Of a DNA stretch of 64,000 bases, positions 43,851 to 52,071 are shown piece after piece. Numbering within the stretch: position 1 is the first letter of the stretch; each line of letters opens with the position of its first letter. The DNA is taken from assembly GCF_030124175.1 (NCBI RefSeq), contig NZ_JASKMT010000004.1:186001-250000 (forward strand). Reading direction: 5' to 3'. The position numbers and the translations under genes are program-made. The notes beneath the pieces were generated by a model that saw only the letters and a list, made by a program, of their open reading frames with translations, was not told where the DNA came from and ran no database searches. The stretch is from Streptomyces sp. 549 (GTDB lineage Bacteria > Actinomycetota > Actinomycetes > Streptomycetales > Streptomycetaceae).

Positions 43851-45155
43851 ATGCAGCAACTCCCCGCCGGGTTCGACCGCGGCCACACCGATGACCTGAT
43901 GGCGTTCCTCGCGGCGTCCCCCACCCCGTACCACGCCGTCGCCAACACCGCGGCACGGCTGGAGAAGGCCGGCTTCCGGCAGGTGTCCGAGACCGACGCC
44001 TGGGACGCCGAACCGGGGGGCCGCATCGTCCTCCGCGGCGGCGCGCTCATCGCCTGGCACGTGCCGCGCGGCGCCGGCCCCGCCACGCCCTTCCGCATCG
44101 TCGGCGCGCACACCGACTCCCCCAACCTGCGGGTGAAGCCCTCCCCCGACGCGGGCGCGCACGGCTGGCGGCAGGTCGCCGTCGAGGTCTACGGCGGCAC
44201 CCTGCTCAACACCTGGCTGGACCGCGACCTCGGGCTCGCCGGCCGCCTCACACTGCGGGACGGCTCCACCCGGCTGGTCAACGTCGACCGGCCGCTGCTG
44301 CGGGTGCCGCAGCTGGCCGTGCACCTCGACCGGCAGGTCAACGACGGCCTGAAGCTGGACCGGCAGCGCCACATGACACCGATCTGGGGCCTGGGCGACC
44401 CGCACGAGGGCGACCTGATCGCCTTCCTCGCCCAGGAGGCCGGCCTCGCGGCGGCGGACGTCGCCGGCTGGGACCTCATGGTGCACAGCGTCGAGCCGCC
44501 CGCCTACCTGGGCCGTGACCGCGAACTGGTCGCCGGGCCCCGCATGGACAACCTGCTGTCGGTGCACGCCGGCGCCGTGGCGCTGGCCGCCGCCGCGACC
44601 GCCGAGGCCGCCGGTCAGCCGCTGCCGTACATCCCGGTGCTCGCCGCGTTCGACCACGAGGAGAACGGCAGCCAGTCCGACACCGGCGCCGACGGGCCAC
44701 TGCTGGGCAACGTGCTGGAACGCTCGGTGTTCGTGCGCGGCGGCGACCTCCAGGACCGGGCCCGCGCCTGGGCCGGGACGGTCTGCCTGTCCTCCGACAC
44801 CGGGCACGCCGTGCATCCCAACTACGCCGAGCGGCACGACCCCACGCACCACCCGATGCCCAACGGCGGCCCGATCCTCAAGGTCAACGTCAACCAGCGC
44901 TACGCCACCGACGGCGCCGGACGCGCCCTGTTCACCACCGCCTGCGAGAAGGCGGGGGTGCCCTGGCAGAGCTTCGTCTCCAACAACGGCATGCCCTGCG
45001 GGACGACGATCGGCCCCATCACCGCCGCCCGGCACGGCATCACCACGGTCGACATCGGGGTGGCCATCCTCTCCATGCACTCCGCCCGCGAACTGGCCGG
45101 CGCCGCCGACCCTGCCATGCTCACCGCCGCCCTCACCGCCTTCCTGGCGGGCTGA
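43851..45155 (+). CDS. M18 family aminopeptidase (aspartyl aminopeptidase-like)
   Basis: This encodes 434 residues from ATG 43851; the in-frame TTG at 43842 lies inside the predicted -10 and is rejected. M18 metal ligands are seen in RIVGAHTDSPNLRVKPS (His/Asp), VAGPRMDNLLSVHAGAVAL (Asp), LAAFDHEENGSQSDTGADGP (Glu pair), VCLSSDTGHAVHPNYAERHD and STHSARE-like ILSMHSARELAG (His near the C-terminus). The enzyme is a cytosolic dodecameric dinuclear-zinc peptidase that removes acidic N-terminal residues. It follows a terminator and appears to be expressed from a leaderless transcript. Confidence 0.95.
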   Translation: MQQLPAGFDRGHTDDLMAFLAASPTPYHAVANTAARLEKAGFRQVSETDAWDAEPGGRIVLRGGALIAWHVPRGAGPATPFRIVGAHTDSPNLRVKPSPDAGAHGWRQVAVEVYGGTLLNTWLDRDLGLAGRLTLRDGSTRLVNVDRPLLRVPQLAVHLDRQVNDGLKLDRQRHMTPIWGLGDPHEGDLIAFLAQEAGLAAADVAGWDLMVHSVEPPAYLGRDRELVAGPRMDNLLSVHAGAVALAAAATAEAAGQPLPYIPVLAAFDHEENGSQSDTGADGPLLGNVLERSVFVRGGDLQDRARAWAGTVCLSSDTGHAVHPNYAERHDPTHHPMPNGGPILKVNVNQRYATDGAGRALFTTACEKAGVPWQSFVSNNGMPCGTTIGPITAARHGITTVDIGVAILSMHSARELAGAADPAMLTAALTAFLAG

Positions 45156-45189
45156 CCCCCGCCCAGGGCGCGGCGTGGGCATGAGACAT

Positions 45190-45243
45190 CCGGTGCAGCC
45201 GGTGCAGCCGGTGCAGCCGGTGCAGCCGGTGCAGCCGGTGCAG
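45190..45243. repeat. Six perfect 9-bp tandem repeats (CCGGTGCAG)
   Basis: Six identical copies of CCGGTGCAG follow in direct tandem 35 bases past the aminopeptidase stop, with no coding frame across them. They would suit strain typing as a VNTR. Confidence 0.9.
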
Positions 45244-45387
45244 CCAGCCGGATGCTGAGGCTCCGGTTCCGTTAGCTGTCTCCAGGCCGGGAAGTGTCCA
45301 TGACACGACTGTGAAGATCGGCCAGCAGAGTGGAGCGCACGGGGGAAGGGGCGGACCGGAAACGGTTCGCCCCTCTTTCGGTCCGCT

Positions 45388-45460
45388 GGTCCGCCCAGGC
45401 TTCTGGTCCGCTCAAGCTGCCGGTCCGCTCAAGCTGCCGGTCCGCTCAGGCTTCCGGTCC
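45388..45460. repeat. Four 17-bp tandem repeats plus partial fifth
   Basis: Units GGTCCGCTCAAGCTGCC recur at 45388, 45405, 45422 and 45439, the middle two identical and the outer two differing at about four positions, with GGTCC starting a fifth. They end at the stop codon side of the leftward 45464 gene and may act in its 3' end. Confidence 0.85.
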
Positions 45461-45463
45461 CCC

Positions 45464-47335
45464 TCAGCCCTCGTCGAGGCCGGCCAGGACCAGTGGCAGC
45501 CGGTCGGCGCCGGAGGCCGTCAGCCGGACCGGCACCCCCCAGTCCTGCTGGTGCACATGGCAGGCCGGGTACGGGTTCGCCGGGTCGTCGTCGCAGGAGG
45601 CCGCCATCGCCGAGACGTGCAGCACGCCCTCACCGACCGAGGCGTCCAGCTCCAGCTCCCGGCTCAGGTCCGTGCCCTGACCGGAACCGGCGACCAGCAG
45701 CTCGGGCGGCGTGGAGCTGACCAGCAGCCGCGTCGACGGCCCGTACCGGGTGTCGAGCTTCTGGCCCGCCGGGGCCTGGAAGACGACGTCCAGCCGCAGC
45801 GTGCCGGACGCCACCTCGGTGGCGGACCGCTGCGTGCGGTGGGCGACCGACTCCACCCGGACCGCCTCCTCCGGCAGCCGCAGCCGGGTCAGCCGGTGCC
45901 GCGCGGACTCGACGACGACGATGTGGTGCGGGTCCGAGACGTCCAGCACCGCGGCGGACGGCTCCCGCAGGTCGGTTGCGAGCGTGCTCACCTCACCCGT
46001 CGCCGGGTCGTAGCGCCGCAGGGCGTGGTTGTAGGTGTCGCAGACGGCGACCGAGCCGTCCGGCAGCGCGGTGACACCCAGCGGGTGCTGGAGCAGTGCC
46101 TGCGCGGCGTCGCCGTCCCGGTGCCCGAAGTCGAACAGTCCCGTGCCGACGGCGGTGCGCACGGCACCCTCCCGGTCGATCCAGCGCAACGCGGACGTCT
46201 CGGAGTCCGCGATCCACAGCCGCTCCCCGTCCGCCGACACCGCGAGCCCGGACGGCTGCGCGAACCACGCCTCCGCGGCCGGACCGTCGACCAGCCCCTC
46301 GTTGGTGGTGCCCGCCGCGACGGCCACCGTCCCGGCGCCGCCGTCACCGTCCGGGGTGTACGTCCACAGCTGGTGCACGCCCGCCATGGCGATCCACAGC
46401 CGCCCGTCGAACCAGGCCACGTCCCACGGCGAGGACAGCGCCACGTCGAGGGCCGGCCCGTCGGTGGGCGAGCCCTGCCACCACTGCCGGCCCGTACCGG
46501 CCAGTGTCGTCACCTCACCCGTGGCCGGTACGAACCGCCGCAGAGCGTGGTTGACGGTGTCCGCGACGGCGACCGACCCGTCCGGCAGCAGCGCCAGGCC
46601 CTGCGGCTCGCTGAACTCGGCGTGCTCGGCCGGCCCGTCCGTCAGGCCCCGCTGCCCGGTACCGACGCGGCGCAGCACCGTCTCCCCGTCGGCGGCCAGC
46701 TCCACCAGCGCGTGCCGCGTGGAGTCCGACACCAGCAGGGTGCCGCCGGGCAGCGCCACGGCCTTGCCGGGAAAGCGCAGGTCACCGGCGACCGGCTCCG
46801 GCGGCACGTACGGGCCGTCGCCGCGCCGCAGAGTGCCCTTCGCGGCGTGCTCGGCCTCCAGCTCCGCGACGAGGGTGGCGATCGCGTGCGCGTGCCCCTC
46901 CCCGGCGTGCTGCGCGACGACGTACCCCTCGGGGTCGATCACCACCAGCGTCGGCCAGGCGCGGACGGCGTACTGCTTCCAGGTGGTCAGCTCCGGGTCG
47001 TCCAGCACCGGGTGGTGCACCCCGTACCGCTCGACCGCGTCCACCACGGCCTGGTGCTCGGCCTCGTGCACGAACTTCGGCGAGTGCACGCCGACGATCA
47101 CCACCGTGTCGCGGTGCTTCTCCTCCAACTCCCGCAGCTCGTCCAGCACGTGCAGGCAGTTCACGCAGCAGAAGGTCCAGAAGTCGGCGATCACGATCTT
47201 GCCGCGCAGGTCGGCGAGGGTGAGGTCCTTGCCCCCGGTGTTCAGCCAGCCGCCCTTTCCGACCAGCTCGGGAGCACGGACACGGGCACGGCGGGGGGCG
47301 GGCGCGGGGGTGGGCGCCGAGGCGGCATCGTTCAT
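45464..47335 (-). CDS. Thioredoxin-like and NHL-repeat protein (NHLRC2-like)
   Basis: This encodes 623 residues from ATG 47333-47335; a GTG at 47374 would add 13 residues without a ribosome site. Residues 22-160 are a thioredoxin/TlpA fold with FWTFCCVNCLHVLDELRELE, the redox pair being Cys57-x-x-Cys60 and an extra Cys56. Residues 190-520 hold at least five NHL propeller blades, each with a LAVSADGERLWIADSETSALR-like or VAVADTVNHALRRF pattern. A C-terminal beta domain follows. This fusion is the NHLRC2/YncE-like architecture. There is no signal peptide, so it is cytosolic; the substrate is unknown. It is a single gene. Confidence 0.9.
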   Translation of the reverse strand: MNDAASAPTPAPAPRRARVRAPELVGKGGWLNTGGKDLTLADLRGKIVIADFWTFCCVNCLHVLDELRELEEKHRDTVVIVGVHSPKFVHEAEHQAVVDAVERYGVHHPVLDDPELTTWKQYAVRAWPTLVVIDPEGYVVAQHAGEGHAHAIATLVAELEAEHAAKGTLRRGDGPYVPPEPVAGDLRFPGKAVALPGGTLLVSDSTRHALVELAADGETVLRRVGTGQRGLTDGPAEHAEFSEPQGLALLPDGSVAVADTVNHALRRFVPATGEVTTLAGTGRQWWQGSPTDGPALDVALSSPWDVAWFDGRLWIAMAGVHQLWTYTPDGDGGAGTVAVAAGTTNEGLVDGPAAEAWFAQPSGLAVSADGERLWIADSETSALRWIDREGAVRTAVGTGLFDFGHRDGDAAQALLQHPLGVTALPDGSVAVCDTYNHALRRYDPATGEVSTLATDLREPSAAVLDVSDPHHIVVVESARHRLTRLRLPEEAVRVESVAHRTQRSATEVASGTLRLDVVFQAPAGQKLDTRYGPSTRLLVSSTPPELLVAGSGQGTDLSRELELDASVGEGVLHVSAMAASCDDDPANPYPACHVHQQDWGVPVRLTASGADRLPLVLAGLDEG

Positions 47336-47445
47336 GCGGTCAAGGGTGCCACCTGCCTGCGGCGGGGCGCTCACGCTGGGCGGGCATCCGCCGAGGAGTA
47401 GTGAGCGGTACGTTGTCCGGTACCACTTGAGGGGAGGCCTTGGTC

Positions 47446-47541
47446 ATGTTCGTAACCGCGAGCGAAGCCCGCAAGGCTACCGCTACCACTACTGACGGTG
47501 GAGGCGCCAACGTTGCGCCCGGCTCCGGGTCGTCCCGTTGA
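47446..47541 (+). CDS. Possible 31-codon small ORF
   Basis: The ATG at 47446-47448 has a strong GGGGAGG 10-15 bases upstream and encodes MFVTASEARKATATTTDGGG, then ANVAPGSGSSR, ending at TGA 47539-47541. No homology is recognised. It could be a short peptide or the decayed start of a larger protein, since the following frame is closed. It precedes the methyltransferase but seems separately started. Confidence 0.4.
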   Translation: MFVTASEARKATATTTDGGGANVAPGSGSSR

Positions 47542-47597
47542 GGGACGCCGTCGCTGCGACCGTTCGGCGTCAGGCCTGCGTCAGGTCCGGGTCCTGC

Positions 47598-47627
47598 CTG
47601 ACGGCCGCGCAAGTCCGGCTCTAGGGT
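47598..47627 (+). promoter_or_regulatory. Promoter of the methyltransferase gene (leaderless)
   Basis: CTGACG (47598-47603), an 18-base spacer and TAGGGT (47622-47627) precede the GTG at 47636 by 8 bases. Transcription should therefore begin at the start codon. Confidence 0.45.
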
Positions 47628-47635
47628 CATCGTTT

Positions 47636-48292
47636 GTGAACGCACCTTCCCCCAACCACCGCGCGACGGCTGCCGCCTACGACGCCATCGCCGTTCGTTA
47701 TGCCGCACTCGTCCGTGACGAGTGCGACTCCCTTCCGCTGGACCGTGCCATGCTCGCGGCGTTCGCCGAGACCGTGCGGAGCACCGGCCCCGGGCCGGTC
47801 GCCGAGCTGGGATGCGGCCCTGGACGTGTCACCGCACACCTGCGGGACCTGGGGCTGGACGTCTTCGGCGTCGACCTGTCGCCGGTGATGGTCGGCCTCG
47901 CCCGCGAGGCATACCCGGAGCTGCGGTTCGAGGTCGGGTCCATGGACGCTCTGGACCTGGCCGACGGCCGGTTGCGGGGCGTGGTGAGCTGGTACTCGGT
48001 CATTCACGCCCCTCCGCAGGACATGCCCGCGTACTTCGCCGAGTTCCGTCGCGTACTCGCGCCCGGCGGAACCCTCCTGCTCGGTTTCTTCGAGTCGGAG
48101 GGTGAGCCGACCACGCCGTTCGACCACAAGGTGACGACCGCCTTCCGATGGCCGATCGACGACCTCGCGGGACTGGCGCGTGAGGCCGGCTTCACCGAGA
48201 TCGGGCGGATGCTGCGCGAGCCGCGCGAGGGTGAGCGGTTCCGCCGGGGCCATCTGCTGATGCGGGCGGGGAGTGAGCATCCGCGTGGGTGA
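47636..48292 (+). CDS. Class I SAM-dependent methyltransferase
   Basis: This encodes 218 residues from GTG 47636, chosen because a longer frame has no coding character and a -10 lies 8 bases upstream. The Rossmann motif I is VAELGCGPGRVTAHLRDLGL (about 51-70), followed by DVFGVDLSPVMVGLAREAYP (motif II), GSMDALDLADGRLRGVVSWY, and LAPGGTLLLGFFESEGEPTT. This is the Methyltransf_11/25 type, acting on a small molecule that cannot be named. Its 3' end overlaps the next gene by 20 bases. Confidence 0.88.
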   Translation: MNAPSPNHRATAAAYDAIAVRYAALVRDECDSLPLDRAMLAAFAETVRSTGPGPVAELGCGPGRVTAHLRDLGLDVFGVDLSPVMVGLAREAYPELRFEVGSMDALDLADGRLRGVVSWYSVIHAPPQDMPAYFAEFRRVLAPGGTLLLGFFESEGEPTTPFDHKVTTAFRWPIDDLAGLAREAGFTEIGRMLREPREGERFRRGHLLMRAGSEHPRG

Positions 48293-48695
48293 GACGGCTG
48301 GCGGCGGCGCGACGCACCCGGCGGTGGTGATCTGCCGGGAGGCCGCCGCCGCACACGGCGTCAAGTTGGTCGAGTCCCCGCACGAGTGCGTGCTGCACAC
48401 CGCGGGTGAGGGCGCCACCCTCGTCGTCGTGTACGCGGAGGACACGGCTGTGCTGTGGGTGGACCACCACAAGTGGTCGGAGTACGACTGGACGCCGGAG
48501 GACCGCAGCGCACTCGACGACCTCGCCGAGGCCATCGGCGCGGTGCGGCGAGGCGACGCGGAGCTGTACTTCCGCCGGAACGGCCACCTGCTGAGTCACG
48601 TCGGCGGGCGCATCGGGAACCAGCGGATCAGGGACGGAAGCTGTCCACGCGATCCGCTGGTGCTCCCCCTCCCCGCCTGGGAGTCGCTGGGGTAG
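48273..48695 (+). CDS. Conserved hypothetical protein overlapping the methyltransferase
   Basis: This encodes 140 residues from GTG 48273, inside the end of the methyltransferase gene in another frame. The product is an alpha/beta protein with GVKLVESPHECVLHTAGEGA, TLVVVYAEDTAVLWVDHHKW, DLAEAIGAVRRGDAELYFRR and a C-terminal LPLPAWESLG. No family is recognised. Overlap implies translational coupling and a shared process with the methyltransferase. The start could also be the GTG at 48285. Confidence 0.65.
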   Translation: MSIRVGETAGGGATHPAVVICREAAAAHGVKLVESPHECVLHTAGEGATLVVVYAEDTAVLWVDHHKWSEYDWTPEDRSALDDLAEAIGAVRRGDAELYFRRNGHLLSHVGGRIGNQRIRDGSCPRDPLVLPLPAWESLG

Positions 48696-48721
48696 GGGAG
48701 GCGCCCCGGACCGGTGCGACC

Positions 48722-48788
48722 CCGGGCCCACGCGGGGGACGGGTGCCCGCGTGGGCCCGGTCCCTGGACCGGCCGGTCCAGGGACCGG
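48722..48788. terminator. Double hairpin, including a 32-bp perfect palindrome
   Basis: A 15-bp stem (48722-48736 with 48746-48760) is followed at once by CCGGTCCCTGGACCGG and its exact complement (48757-48788), with no loop. They separate the rightward 48273 gene from the leftward GH15 gene and probably end both transcripts. Confidence 0.85.
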
Positions 48789-48811
48789 TCTGCGGCAGGA
48801 CCCGCCGGCGG

Positions 48812-50878
48812 TCAGCGGTCGCGGTCCTTGGCCCAGGCGTGCAGGGCGTCGCCGCCGTCGGCCTCGTCCAGGTTCATCGCGGCCTCGACCAGCGCCAGGT
48901 GGGTGAACGCCTGCGGGAAGTTGCCGAGGAACGTGCCGTCGGCGGTCATCTCCTCCGACAGCAGCCCCAGCCGTCCCGCGCTGGCGCACAGCGCCTGGAA
49001 GCGCTCGCTCGCCTCGTCCACCCGACCGGCCAGCACCAGGGCCGACACCAGGTCGAAGGAGCACATCAGGAAGGCGCCCTCCGGGGTGCCCAGTCCGTCG
49101 CCGGTGGCCTCGGGGTCGTAGCGGTGGATGAGGAAGTCGCCCTCGCCGAGTTCCTCGATCACCCGGTCGATGGTGGACACCATGCGGGGGTCGTCGCCGG
49201 GCAGCAGGCCCGTCATGGGCAGTTGCAGGATCGACGCGTCCACATTGGCGGCCCCGTAGGACTGGACGAAGGTGCCCAGCTCCTCGTCATAGCAGTGCCG
49301 CAGCAGGTCCGCGCGGACGGCGTCGCGGTCGCGGCGCCACCGGTCGAGCGGCGCGTCGCGGTCGCCGCACAGCTCGGCGAGCTTGATCCCCCGGTCCAGG
49401 CAGACCCAGGACCACAGCTTGGAGTAGGTCCAGTGCCGCGGTTCGTCCCTGACCTCCCAGATGCCGTGGTCCTTCTCCCGCCAGCGCCGGGCGCACACGT
49501 CCACCAGCAGGCGCGCCTCGCGGATCTCCGCCGCGGTGAGCCCGCCGGTGACCTGCTGGTACACGTACGCGGCGTCGAGGACGTGCCCGTAGCTGCACAG
49601 CTGGTGCTGGTGCTGCCCCTCGTTGCCGGTCCGCACGGGCCTGGAGTTGGCGTAGCCCTGGAGGTGGTCGAGGGTGCGTTCCCCGATGTCGTGGCTGCCG
49701 TCGAGGCTGATGACGGGTTCCAGCCGGTCCTCCTCGCCGCGGGCCCGTTCCATCAGGAAGTGCAGGTAGCGGCCTGCCTCCTCCTCGTGTCCGAGCCGCA
49801 TCAGGACGAGCACGATCAGCGACGCGTCCCGGTGCCAGACGTACCGGTAGTCCCAGTTGCGCTGTCCGCCGATCCACTCCGGGAGCGACGTGGTGGGGGC
49901 GGCCAGCAGCCCTCCCGTCTCCTCCGACAGCAGGCCCCGCAGCACCAGCGCGCTGCGCCGTACGTGGTGCGCCGCCGCGCCCTGGTACTCGGCCCGGTCC
50001 GCCCAGGCGCGCCACGCGGCCTGCGTCTCCTCCAGCATGCGTTCGGCCGCGCCGCGGTCCACCCGGCGGCCCGGCCCGCCCCGGTAGTCCAGCGCCAGCA
50101 CGGCGGCGTCCCCGGCGGTCAGTTCGGCCTGCGACACCGCGTCGGCGGACCCGTCCCCGTCGCGGGGGCCGTCAGCGTTCGCCTTGTCGTCGGTGGAGTC
50201 GGCGGAGTCGGCGGAGTCTGCGGAGTCGGCGGAGTCGGCGGCGGCCGGGCGGGGTTCGCCGGACAGCCACAGCCCGTCCTGGGCGGGCTGCCCGTCACCG
50301 GGCTGCTCCCGACCGGCCCCGTCGCCTGGCAGCACCTCGCCGGAGAGGACCTCGCCGCCACGGCTCCACCGGACCCGCCCGCGGCCGTAGTCGGGGCGGC
50401 CCTCGACCCGGAAGCGCACGGTGGCGCGTCCGGCGACGCAGCGGACCAGGCGGACGAGCACGCCGCGGGCCACGATGCCCCGGTCGCCGGCCGCGCCCGG
50501 CGGCTGCACGGCCAGGAAGTCGTGCGCGACGACTGTGCCGCGGGCGGTCTCCCAGCGGGTCTCCAGCACGAGGGAGTCGGGCAGGTAGTCGCGGGACGTG
50601 GGCGCCACGCCGTCGTCGATCCGCAGCTCCCAGCCGCCGGCCGAGCGGTCCAGCATGCGGCCGAACAGGCTGGGCCCGTCGAAGCGCGGCGTGCACATCC
50701 ACTCGACGGTCCCGTCCGGGCCCAGCAGGGCGGCGGTGTGGCAGTCGGAGAGGAAGGCGTACTCGCTGATCGGCGGAAACCCGGACCCGGACCCGGTGTC
50801 GTCGGCGGAGGAGGAGTGGGGGGCGGTGTTCGCGCTGTTGACGGGGTTCGCGGTGTTTACGGGGTGCACGGTGTTCAC
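48812..50878 (-). CDS. GH15 family glucoamylase/trehalase
   Basis: This encodes 688 residues from GTG 50876-50878, which overlaps the upstream TGA (GTGA). The N-terminal trehalase-like beta domain (about 30-320) has PPISEYAFLSDCHTAALLGP and DGTVEWMCTPRFDGPSLFGR. The (alpha/alpha)6 catalytic barrel (about 350-680) has SLPEWIGGQRNWDYRYVWHR, DASLIVLVLMRLGHEEEAGR, DHGIWEVRDEPRHWTYSKLW and VDASILQLPMTGLLPGDDPR, with the likely catalytic Glu residues in GIWE and a later EGAFLMCSFD segment. GH15 in actinomycetes includes glucoamylases and trehalases; these cannot be told apart here. An ADS-type repeat (ADSADSADSADSADSTDD) interrupts the N-terminal domain. There is no signal peptide. Confidence 0.92.
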   Translation of the reverse strand: MNTVHPVNTANPVNSANTAPHSSSADDTGSGSGFPPISEYAFLSDCHTAALLGPDGTVEWMCTPRFDGPSLFGRMLDRSAGGWELRIDDGVAPTSRDYLPDSLVLETRWETARGTVVAHDFLAVQPPGAAGDRGIVARGVLVRLVRCVAGRATVRFRVEGRPDYGRGRVRWSRGGEVLSGEVLPGDGAGREQPGDGQPAQDGLWLSGEPRPAAADSADSADSADSADSTDDKANADGPRDGDGSADAVSQAELTAGDAAVLALDYRGGPGRRVDRGAAERMLEETQAAWRAWADRAEYQGAAAHHVRRSALVLRGLLSEETGGLLAAPTTSLPEWIGGQRNWDYRYVWHRDASLIVLVLMRLGHEEEAGRYLHFLMERARGEEDRLEPVISLDGSHDIGERTLDHLQGYANSRPVRTGNEGQHQHQLCSYGHVLDAAYVYQQVTGGLTAAEIREARLLVDVCARRWREKDHGIWEVRDEPRHWTYSKLWSWVCLDRGIKLAELCGDRDAPLDRWRRDRDAVRADLLRHCYDEELGTFVQSYGAANVDASILQLPMTGLLPGDDPRMVSTIDRVIEELGEGDFLIHRYDPEATGDGLGTPEGAFLMCSFDLVSALVLAGRVDEASERFQALCASAGRLGLLSEEMTADGTFLGNFPQAFTHLALVEAAMNLDEADGGDALHAWAKDRDR

Positions 50879-51834
50879 AGCATCAGCTCCGGCAGTACGT
50901 GCTCGCCGAACGTCTCGACGAAGCCCACCTGGTCCGGGCCGACCTGGTGGATCATGACCCGGTCGAAGCCCGACTCGCCCTGGGCGGACAGCCAGGCGGC
51001 GTGCTCCTTCAGGTCCGCGGAGACGTGCACGGAGGGCTCCACGTCGGACGGCGTGAGGAAGCGGGCGGCCTGCTCGAAGTGCTCGGGACGGCTGATCTCC
51101 CATCCGACGTCGCTGCCGAGCACCACCTCGCGCCACTGGTCGTGGGCGGCGGCGAGTGCGGCGTCGCGGTCCCGGTCGTAGGACAGGTGCGCCTGGAGCA
51201 CCGCCGGGCCGCGGCCGCCCGCCTCCCGGTAGGCGCGCAGCGTGTCGCGGTGGGCGTCGTCGGGCTGGTTGACGGTGATCAGGCCGTCGGCCCAGGCGGC
51301 GACCTTCGTCGCCGTCCGGGGGGTGACGGCGGCTGCGTAGAGCGGCGGCGGACGGTCGGGCAGCGTCCACAGTTTCGCCTGCTGGACGCGGACCAGGCCG
51401 TCGTGGGTGACGGTCTCCCCGGCCAGCAGGGCCCGCATGATCTCGGCGCACTCGGCCAGCCGGCGGGTGCGGACATCCTTGGGCGGCCAGCCGTCGCCGG
51501 TGATGTGCTCGTTGAGTGCCTGGCCGCTGCCGAGCGCCACCCACAGGCGGCCCGGGTACATCTGGCTGAGTGTGGCGGCGGACTGGGCGAGCATCGCGGG
51601 GTGGTGGCGCTGGCCGGGCGCGGAGACCACGCCCATGGGCAGCGCGGTGGCCTCCAGCGCGGAGCCCAGCCACGACCAGGCGTGACCGGACTGGCCCTGC
51701 CGGGAGCTCCAGGGTTCGAAGTGGTCGGAGCACATCCCGCTGCTGAACCCGGCGGCCTCGGCGCCGCGCAGCGCCTCCAGCAGGTCTCGCGGCGTGAACT
51801 GCTCGTGGGACGCGTGAAAGCCGTACTCCGTCAC
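50875..51834 (-). CDS. Luciferase-like flavin/F420 oxidoreductase
   Basis: This encodes 319 residues from GTG 51832-51834, with GGAGGAG 6 bases upstream. The luciferase-like TIM barrel has YGFHASHEQFTPRDLLEALR at the start, SSGMCSDHFEPWSSRQGQSG, LPMGVVSAPGQRHHPAMLAQ, LSQMYPGRLWVALGSGQALN and ADGLITVNQPDDAHRDTLRA. The HASHEQF/MCSDHF pattern suggests the TIGR03885 group, described as probably not F420-dependent, although F420-glucose-6-phosphate dehydrogenase-like members share much of it. It is the first gene of a coupled pair with the GH15 enzyme. A sugar-related redox step is therefore possible but inferred. Confidence 0.85.
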   Translation of the reverse strand: MTEYGFHASHEQFTPRDLLEALRGAEAAGFSSGMCSDHFEPWSSRQGQSGHAWSWLGSALEATALPMGVVSAPGQRHHPAMLAQSAATLSQMYPGRLWVALGSGQALNEHITGDGWPPKDVRTRRLAECAEIMRALLAGETVTHDGLVRVQQAKLWTLPDRPPPLYAAAVTPRTATKVAAWADGLITVNQPDDAHRDTLRAYREAGGRGPAVLQAHLSYDRDRDAALAAAHDQWREVVLGSDVGWEISRPEHFEQAARFLTPSDVEPSVHVSADLKEHAAWLSAQGESGFDRVMIHQVGPDQVGFVETFGEHVLPELML

Positions 51835-52012
51835 CGTCGTCTCCTCCGCTCTCCGTCGGGCTCGTCCGCGTCGGTGCGCGGGCGGGCGGGTCGGTCCCTC
51901 TCCGGTGTCCGCAGCGGGCCGACTCAAACGTGGACGAACCGGAGGTAGCCGGTGGTCGGGGGCAGTGGGCGGGTGCGGTGGGCGCCGGTGCGGCGGGCAG
52001 GGGCGGGAACGA

Positions 52013-52055
52013 CGGCGGGCCGCCGTTCCCGCAGCGCGGGGACGGCGGCCCGCCG
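52013..52055. terminator. Terminator downstream of the DoxX gene
   Basis: A perfect 14-bp stem (52013-52026 with 52042-52055) has a 15-base loop. It lies 17 bases past the leftward stop at 52072. Confidence 0.8.
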
Positions 52056-52071
52056 GGCGGAGGCCGGCCGG

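Noticed and set aside
41835..45182. A very long leftward open frame (over 1100 codons) opposite the acyl-CoA dehydrogenase and aminopeptidase genes
   Set aside because: It mirrors two well-supported genes on the other strand, is rich in Val/Arg/Gly/His as expected of GC-rich antisense frames, and has no family motif.
45190..45460. Tandem repeats as a CRISPR array
   Set aside because: The units are adjacent without spacers and of only 9 and 17 bases.
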